Source: Atopobium sp. UBA6362
GTDB lineage: Bacteria > Actinomycetota > Coriobacteriia > Coriobacteriales > Atopobiaceae
Direction of reading: 5' to 3'
Length of the DNA stretch: 5,146 nucleotides
Assembly (NCBI GenBank): GCA_002440065.1
Contig: DJRK01000062.1
Span: 1-5,146 of the forward strand
The position numbers and the translations under genes were made by a program. Position 1 is the first letter of the stretch. The number at the start of each line of letters is the position of its first letter. Below the pieces are notes generated by a model that was not told the origin of the DNA, made no database searches, and saw nothing but the letters and a program-made list of their open reading frames with translations. This document shows, piece after piece, positions 1-3,938 of the stretch.

Positions 1-441
1 AAGCCCAAGGTCGCCGTCGCGGGCCTGAATCCCCACTGCGGGGAGCACGGTCTCTTTGGCACCGAGGAGGCCGACGAGATCGAGCCCGCCATCAAGCTCG
101 CCCAGGCCGAGGGCATCGACGCGGTCGGCCCCGTTCCTCCCGACTCGGTCTTCTCAGAGATGCACGGCGGCTGGTACGACATCACCGTCTGCATGTACCA
201 CGACCAGGGGCACATTCCCACGAAGGTCCTCGGATTTGTCTACGACCGCGAGAAGCAGGGTTGGAAGGCCGTCGAGGGCGTGAACGTCACGCTTGGCCTG
301 CCTATCATCCGCACCTCGGTCGACCACGGCACCGGCTTTGCCCTTGCGGGCAAGGGCACTTCCAATGAGCTTTCTCTCGTGAACGCAATCGACTATGCCC
401 TGCGCATGGCAAAGGGGAGGGCAGACGCGGCGCAAAAGTAA
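1..441 (+). CDS. pdxA: PdxA2-type 4-phospho-hydroxyacid dehydrogenase (PdxA family), C-terminal part
   Basis: The gene is open at the window start and ends at TAA 439-441, leaving 146 residues. PdxA-family enzymes are cytoplasmic metal- and NAD-dependent dehydrogenases that oxidise and decarboxylate 4-phospho-hydroxyacids. PdxA acts on 4-phosphohydroxy-L-threonine in vitamin B6 synthesis; PdxA2 acts on D-threonate or D-erythronate 4-phosphate in catabolism. Visible motifs are GLNPHCGEHG (residues 8-17), MYHDQGHIP (65-73) and GVNVTLGLPIIRTSVDHGTG (93-112). His12 and His67 correspond to metal ligands His211 and His266 of E. coli PdxA and keep the same 55-residue spacing, so about 200 N-terminal residues lie outside the window. 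Compared with E. coli PdxA there is an insert of about a dozen residues between YHDQG and GVN, plus His after the DQG; both are typical of the PdxA2 branch. Position in a catabolic operon favours acid-sugar breakdown over B6 synthesis. The family is certain; the substrate is inferred. Confidence 0.9.
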   Translation, partial: KPKVAVAGLNPHCGEHGLFGTEEADEIEPAIKLAQAEGIDAVGPVPPDSVFSEMHGGWYDITVCMYHDQGHIPTKVLGFVYDREKQGWKAVEGVNVTLGLPIIRTSVDHGTGFALAGKGTSNELSLVNAIDYALRMAKGRADAAQK

Positions 442-447
442 GAAGGC

Positions 448-492
448 GGCTCCGCGAGGCCGAGGTTTGGCGACTTGAGGCCTCGCGGAGCC
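448..492 (+). repeat. 14-bp perfect GC-rich inverted repeat (hairpin) after the PdxA-type gene
   Basis: GGCTCCGCGAGGCC at 448-461 is the exact reverse complement of GGCCTCGCGGAGCC at 479-492, with a 17-nt loop. It begins six bases after the stop codon. No T-run follows on either strand, so it is not a classical intrinsic terminator. It could be a weak terminator, a 3'-end-protecting stem or an operon-internal processing element that sets different mRNA levels for the flanking genes. Confidence 0.6.
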
Positions 493-508
493 AGATAAAG
501 GTGGGATT

Positions 509-525
509 GTCATCTGACTGATGAC
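509..525. promoter_or_regulatory. Candidate operator palindrome GTCATC-N5-GATGAC
   Basis: A perfect 6-bp inverted repeat, GTCATC (509-514) and GATGAC (520-525), is separated by five bases in the gap before the permease gene. The size and dyad shape suit a dimeric GntR- or LacI-type regulator. It lies 58 bp before the permease start and just upstream of an A/T-rich stretch (about 538-563) where a promoter could sit, although I find no convincing -35/-10 pair. No second copy is seen in the window. Function is inferred from symmetry and position only. Confidence 0.35.
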
Positions 526-582
526 GGTCCTCCCGCGTAATTCTCCCATATTTGCTATTTATTGAAAGGAGCTGAGAGAACA

Positions 583-1902
583 ATGACGCTTTCCATGATT
601 CTCTCGCTCGTCGTGCTCGTCGCGATGATTGCGATGATCCTCTTTGATGTCCTGCCGTTCGGCATGCCGCCAATCGCGTGCTGCATCCTCATCGTTATCT
701 TCGGCTCGCTCTTCGGCTCTCAGATGACGGATCTGGCAGACCCCTGGGATATCTCGTACGCATTCGCCGGCTTCACCAACAACACCGTGTGGATGCTCGC
801 GTTCTTCATGGTTATCCTCGCTGCCATCCAGAAGACCCAGATGATCAGCAAGGTCAAGGAAGTCATGACTAAGCTCGTCGAGAAGGGCGGTTTCAAGAGC
901 TATGTTCTCCTTCTGATCGTAGTTATGCTCGGCGCCTCGATCCTGGGCATGGGCTCTACCGCTTTCTACGTGCTTATCTTCTCGCTCGTCGTCACTATGC
1001 CGTATAGCGACAAGCTCCCCGGCTCTAAGTTGATGCTCCCGCTCGGCATCGCCTCCAACCATCCGCTGATTCCGATCAACGTCGCGTTGCAGTACGGCGT
1101 CGCGGTGTCTGTGCTGGCGGCCTCCGGTCTTCAGCAGGGCATCACCATGGTCCAGTTCGCCATCGTGACCTTCTTCCTGTCCATGGGCTTCCTTGTGTGG
1201 GCCATCATCGGCTACAAGTTCCTCCCGAGCCATCCCGTCGCTGAGCCTACGGTTGAGAACTCCGCCGTGCTCGAGGACGACGGGTCCGCCGTTATGACCT
1301 CTTGGAAGGAGACTGCCGCGATCTTGGCGTTCGTCGTCTCGATCGTCGCCATGATGCTCGTCGACACGCTCGGCCAGCTTTCTTACATCATCCCCGGCGC
1401 AGCCGCGATTTTTATGGTGCTTATCAAGGTTCTTGACTTCAACGAGTTCCGCGATAACCTCTTTAGCCCGATCATCCTCATGACCGCCGGCGTCATCCCC
1501 GTGGCTAACGCCCTCGCGGATTCCGGCCTGTCCACGCTCGTTGGCAACAGCGTCGCCGCCTTCGTCGGCACCGGTGTTCCGCCGTTCTTGTTGCTCATCA
1601 TCTTTACGGTGCTCTGCTCTACGTTCGCTTGCTTCACGGGTTCCCAGGTGGGCATTGTCATGATCTTCGCCCCGATAGCAATCGCTGTCTGCCAGGGCCT
1701 GGGCTATAACCCCACGGCCGCCTGCGTGGCCGTTACGCTCTCCGGCTGGGCCGGCCACTACATGCCGATCGACGGGCTTCCCGCCATGGCTTACGGTATG
1801 GGTAAGTACACAATGGTCGAGTTCTGGAAGTTCACGATTCCACAGTACGTCATCCGCATCCTGTTCCTGTGCGCGGGTGCGCTGATCGTCTTCCCGATGT
1901 AG
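583..1902 (+). CDS. Ion-transporter-superfamily (SLC13/DASS-like) permease for an organic or sugar acid
   Basis: This 439-residue inner-membrane protein probably imports an anionic substrate with a cation. About 11-13 hydrophobic segments are visible: roughly 5-23, 28-46, 62-83, 106-138, 167-182, 190-212, 243-262, 266-286, 293-312, 333-350, 355-372, 376-395 and 420-437. A charged cytoplasmic linker (213-242) divides two similar halves. Each half has a short Gly/Ser-rich re-entrant-like motif and a following Pro/His motif: GMGSTAF (122-128) with IASNHPLIP (156-164), and CFTGSQVG (350-357) with GHYMPIDGLP (391-400). This is the two-repeat plan of the superfamily. ATG 583 is chosen over in-frame TTG 562 because AAAGGAG at 565-571 is a good ribosome site for 583, and TTG 562 would lie upstream of that site. 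It lies 141 nt after the PdxA-type gene and 73 nt before the sialidase-like gene, consistent with one catabolic unit. The exact family (SLC13, CitM or an unnamed relative) and the substrate are uncertain. Confidence 0.82.
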   Translation: MTLSMILSLVVLVAMIAMILFDVLPFGMPPIACCILIVIFGSLFGSQMTDLADPWDISYAFAGFTNNTVWMLAFFMVILAAIQKTQMISKVKEVMTKLVEKGGFKSYVLLLIVVMLGASILGMGSTAFYVLIFSLVVTMPYSDKLPGSKLMLPLGIASNHPLIPINVALQYGVAVSVLAASGLQQGITMVQFAIVTFFLSMGFLVWAIIGYKFLPSHPVAEPTVENSAVLEDDGSAVMTSWKETAAILAFVVSIVAMMLVDTLGQLSYIIPGAAAIFMVLIKVLDFNEFRDNLFSPIILMTAGVIPVANALADSGLSTLVGNSVAAFVGTGVPPFLLLIIFTVLCSTFACFTGSQVGIVMIFAPIAIAVCQGLGYNPTAACVAVTLSGWAGHYMPIDGLPAMAYGMGKYTMVEFWKFTIPQYVIRILFLCAGALIVFPM

Positions 1903-1910
1903 TTGTCCCT

Positions 1911-1939
1911 GGCCCGCCCCACCCCCTACGGGGCGGGCC
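1911..1939 (+). repeat. 10-bp perfect GC-rich inverted repeat between permease and sialidase-like genes
   Basis: GGCCCGCCCC (1911-1920) pairs exactly with GGGGCGGGCC (1930-1939) around a 9-nt loop. It starts eight bases after the permease stop. C/G-rich sequence follows rather than a T-run, so full termination is unlikely. It may protect the upstream message or lower read-through into the downstream genes. Confidence 0.6.
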
Positions 1940-1975
1940 CCCGCGCGATTCTTCGCAAATAAGAGAGGAAGCAAG

Positions 1976-3139
1976 ATGGCAGTCAAGACCCTTCCCGGGC
2001 TCACCCCCGACGGCCAGGTCTACTTCGATGAGGAGATGCGACTGACCGAGGCGTTCGTGAACCCCGGTCCTTGGAAGACGGCGCATGGGCCTGGCCTGCT
2101 CGAGACCCCTGCGGGCACGATTCTGTGCTGCTGGTTCGCCGGCACTTATGAGGGCGATACCGACATCAACATCGTGGTCTCGCGCCTCGAGAAGGGCTCC
2201 GACAAATGGAGTGAGCCGAACTACATCAGCCATAACGACGATCGCTCCGATCAGAACCCGTCCCTCTTCCTCAACCCGAACGGCGAGATCTGGGCGATGT
2301 ACACCTCGCAGCTCGGTCGCCAGCCGGGCAAGGACAACATGCAGTACACCTCTGTGGTAAAGAAGCAGGTTTCGACCGATGACGGAAAGACCTGGTCCGA
2401 GCCCGAGGTCGTGCTTCCCGAGGAGGGTACCTTCGCTCGCCAGGCCGTGCGGGTCCTCTCGAACGGCCGTTGGATCTACGGGCTGTGGCTGTGTCGCGAC
2501 TCGGCGAGTGGACTTGCGGGCGACCCCTCGGCCTTCGCGATCTCCGACGACGAGGGAACCTCGTGGCGCCGCGTCGACATGCCCGAGTCGGCTGGGCGTG
2601 TGCATCCAAGCATCGTTGAGCTCGAGGACGGTCACCTCGTAGCCTTCATGCGCTCGCGCGAGGCCGACTTCATCTATCGCAGCGAGTCGCTTGACTACGG
2701 CGACTCCTGGAGTGCTCCCGTGCCCACTCCTCTGCCCAACAATAACTCCGGCATCGGCGTGACCAAGCTCGCGAGCGGGCGCATCGCGCTCATCTATAAC
2801 CACAACTCCGCCCCGGCGACCTATGGCAAGAAGGGCGCGTGGCCCGCGCTGAGAAACCCCGTTTCCATCGCGCTGTCTGAGGACGGCGGGCTCACCTTCC
2901 CGCTCATCCGCAACGTCGAGCGCGGCGAGGGCTACGTGGGCGCCGAGAACAAGTTCAACAACCGCCAGTACGAGTACCCCACGATCATCCAGGCGGCAGA
3001 CGGCATGATTCACTGCGCCTGGGCCTACCAGACCCGTCGCGGTGTCAAGTGGATCAGGCTCTCGGAGGCCGACATCATGGGAAAGACTCGTGGCGAGGGA
3101 ACGTACAACCCGACTTCGGGTGACGTTGGGGCGCATTAG
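1976..3139 (+). CDS. Cytoplasmic BNR/Asp-box sialidase-like protein (BNR_2 type)
   Basis: The 387-residue protein has four good Asp-box turns, S-x-D-x-G-x-[ST]-[WF]: STDDGKTW (133-140), SDDEGTSW (190-197), SLDYGDSW (238-245) and SEDGGLTF (301-308). A weaker one lies near 69-78. This indicates a sialidase-type beta-propeller. Further family-like blocks are the N-terminal HGPGLLETPAG (37-47), WFAGTYEGDTD (53-63), NNNSGIGVTKLASGR (255-269) and YEYPTIIQAADGMIHCAW (332-349). It would usually be annotated exo-alpha-sialidase. However, the F/Y-R-I-P motif of true sialidases is not visible near the N-terminus, and there is no signal peptide, so it should act in the cytoplasm on an imported substrate. 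ATG 1976 follows AGAGGA (1964-1969) at good spacing. It sits between the permease and a YhcH-type gene, consistent with an acid-sugar pathway. Glycosidase, lyase or another activity all remain possible; the fold is much surer than the reaction. Confidence 0.8.
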   Translation: MAVKTLPGLTPDGQVYFDEEMRLTEAFVNPGPWKTAHGPGLLETPAGTILCCWFAGTYEGDTDINIVVSRLEKGSDKWSEPNYISHNDDRSDQNPSLFLNPNGEIWAMYTSQLGRQPGKDNMQYTSVVKKQVSTDDGKTWSEPEVVLPEEGTFARQAVRVLSNGRWIYGLWLCRDSASGLAGDPSAFAISDDEGTSWRRVDMPESAGRVHPSIVELEDGHLVAFMRSREADFIYRSESLDYGDSWSAPVPTPLPNNNSGIGVTKLASGRIALIYNHNSAPATYGKKGAWPALRNPVSIALSEDGGLTFPLIRNVERGEGYVGAENKFNNRQYEYPTIIQAADGMIHCAWAYQTRRGVKWIRLSEADIMGKTRGEGTYNPTSGDVGAH

Positions 3140-3147
3140 GAACCGTG

Positions 3148-3179
3148 GCCTTGGGCTGCGCCAGGTGCGGGCTCAAGGC
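3148..3179 (+). repeat. 9-bp inverted repeat between sialidase-like and YhcH-type genes
   Basis: GCCTTGGGC (3148-3156) pairs with GCTCAAGGC (3171-3179) through eight Watson-Crick pairs and one G-T pair, around a 14-nt GC-rich loop. It fills most of the 63-nt gap and ends seven bases before the ribosome-binding site of the next gene. There is no T-run. It is probably an mRNA stem that affects stability or coupling rather than a terminator. Confidence 0.45.
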
Positions 3180-3202
3180 GACTTTCAAAGGAGTCTAATA
3201 CC

Positions 3203-3691
3203 ATGATTTATGACGGATTTGATGCCATCGAGCTGTACCGTGGCCTTTCTCGCGGCCTCGACGTCCTTATTGACTGGCTGGGGGAGAACGACCCCGCGGA
3301 GCTGCCGCTCGGCAAGACCTGCATCGACGGCGAGCGCGTGTACGCGAACGTCATGAACGCCAAGACCCGCAAGTTCGAGGATGCGCGTTTCGAGACGCAT
3401 CGCAAGTACATGGACGTGCAGGTCGATCTCGAGGGCGCCGAGTCGTTCAAGACGACGCCGGGCGCGACCGTTCCTGCGGGTGATTTTGACGAGGCAACCG
3501 ACAAGGGCTATTGCCACGAGGCTCCCGAGAACCACGACCTTCTAGACGGCACGCTCGAGGGTGGGCGCTTTGTCGTCTTCATGATAGGCGAGCCCCATAT
3601 GCCCAACCTCGTCTGCGAGGGCAACGAGGTCGGCCCCATCAAGAAGATCTGCTTCAAGGTCGTGGGCGACCAGTTCTGGGACGAGGTCTAG
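3203..3691 (+). CDS. YhcH/YjgK/YiaL (DUF386) family protein, probable acid-sugar anomerase-type enzyme
   Basis: This 162-residue soluble protein matches the YhcH/YjgK/YiaL family, a cupin-like metalloprotein fold of about 150 residues. Visible hallmarks are the N-terminal MIYD, FETHRKYMDVQVDLEGAE (63-80, with conserved Glu64, His66, Tyr69, Asp71 and Gln73), GRFVVFMIGEPHMP (121-134, with His132) and a basic KKICFKV strand near 147-153. The His/Glu/Asp residues are the likely metal site. E. coli YhcH, in the nan operon, is reported to be an anomerase that supplies the open form of N-acetylneuraminate to the aldolase; relatives occur in other sugar-acid operons. ATG 3203 follows AAAGGAG (3187-3193) with a 9-nt spacer. 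As last gene of the unit, behind a sialidase-like gene and an acid permease, it probably converts ring forms of the imported or released acid sugar. The family is firm; the substrate is unknown. Confidence 0.9.
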   Translation: MIYDGFDAIELYRGLSRGLDVLIDWLGENDPAELPLGKTCIDGERVYANVMNAKTRKFEDARFETHRKYMDVQVDLEGAESFKTTPGATVPAGDFDEATDKGYCHEAPENHDLLDGTLEGGRFVVFMIGEPHMPNLVCEGNEVGPIKKICFKVVGDQFWDEV

Positions 3692-3702
3692 CGTCTCAAC
3701 AG

Positions 3703-3781
3703 ACGAACGAGGGGTGTAGCGCCGTTTGCGCTCCGATCCCGTAAACGGCGGCACATCCCCCGCTCGTCGTAGAAGCTTTTT
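3703..3781 (+). terminator. Long imperfect hairpin with T-run, probable terminator of the catabolic operon
   Basis: It starts eleven bases after the YhcH-type stop codon. The inner stem pairs GCCGTTTGCG (3721-3730) with CGTAAACGGC (3740-3749), with one G-T pair and a 9-nt loop. The outer part pairs ACGA, CGAG, GGG and TGT (3703-3717) with ACA, CCC, CTCG and TCGT (3753-3770), with small bulges. TTTTT follows at 3777-3781, six bases after the stem. That distance is slightly long for a classical intrinsic terminator, but location and structure favour one. Confidence 0.55.
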
Positions 3782-3792
3782 ATGGGGCGTCT

Positions 3793-3820
3793 TTGTGAGG
3801 TCCCAGTCATGCGTTAAACT
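3793..3820 (+). promoter_or_regulatory. Possible sigma-70-type promoter for the P-type ATPase gene
   Basis: TTGTGA (3793-3798) resembles a -35 element and TAAACT (3815-3820) a -10 element, separated by 16 bp, in the only A/T-richer stretch of the gap. Transcription would begin near 3826-3828 and leave a leader of about 110 nt. The -10 match is only four of six bases, so this is tentative. Confidence 0.35.
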
Positions 3821-3834
3821 AAATCGAATGTAAT

Positions 3835-3933
3835 GGCGTGCCCAATACGGCAGCCTTGGCGAGCCCTTGCCCCTCCTGGGGAATTATGATCGGGCGTCAA
3901 TCTATTGGGCGCACTCGATCCTACCCAGGAGGG
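3835..3933 (+). promoter_or_regulatory. Structured 5' leader that sequesters the Shine-Dalgarno site of the ATPase gene
   Basis: CCCTCCTGGG (3871-3880) is the exact reverse complement of CCCAGGAGGG (3924-3933), which contains the AGGAGG ribosome site (3927-3932). The enclosed 43 nt form a second stem, GATCGGG (3888-3894) with CTCGATC (3914-3920), with one G-T pair, separated by an asymmetric internal loop (GAATTAT against CTA). Upstream, a further hairpin pairs 3835-3842 with 3849-3855 around CAATAC, with one bulged G. The 5' arm can alternatively fold on itself as CCCC (3870-3873), TCCT, GGGG (3878-3881), which would free the ribosome site. This is the layout of a translational riboswitch, RNA thermometer or protein-bound leader. 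I do not recognise a known class. The inverted repeats are read directly; the regulatory role is inferred. Confidence 0.55.
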
Positions 3934-3938
3934 AATAC

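Noticed and set aside
508..543. Sigma-70 promoter using TTGTCA (508-513) with TAATTC (538-543)
   Set aside because: The spacer is 24 bp, too long for a normal promoter, and no better -10 lies at 16-18 bp.
562..582. TTG 562 as start of the permease, adding seven residues
   Set aside because: The added codons are themselves the Shine-Dalgarno sequence AAAGGAG for ATG 583, and the extra residues (KGAERT) precede the hydrophobic N-terminus without any family support that I can see.
559..2004. Long minus-strand open frame (481 codons) opposite the permease gene
   Set aside because: The translation is a low-complexity run of Asp, Glu, His and Arg, as expected for the antisense of a GC-biased membrane-protein gene. 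The plus strand has a coherent protein with a good ribosome site.
1850..3136. Minus-strand open frame (428 codons) opposite the sialidase-like gene
   Set aside because: It lies almost wholly within the plus-strand Asp-box protein, shows no recognisable domain, and is explained by G/C third-position bias.
3782..3817. Eleven-residue open frame starting at ATG 3782
   Set aside because: No ribosome site, overlaps the end of the terminator T-run, and would lie upstream of the likely transcription start.
3827..3938. yybP-ykoY Mn2+ riboswitch ahead of the ATPase gene
   Set aside because: This class often precedes P-type ATPase genes, so I looked for it, but the paired loops with the conserved GGGGAGUA-like and CUACC-like segments are not convincingly present; only a short CCTACCC stretch near 3920-3926 is similar.
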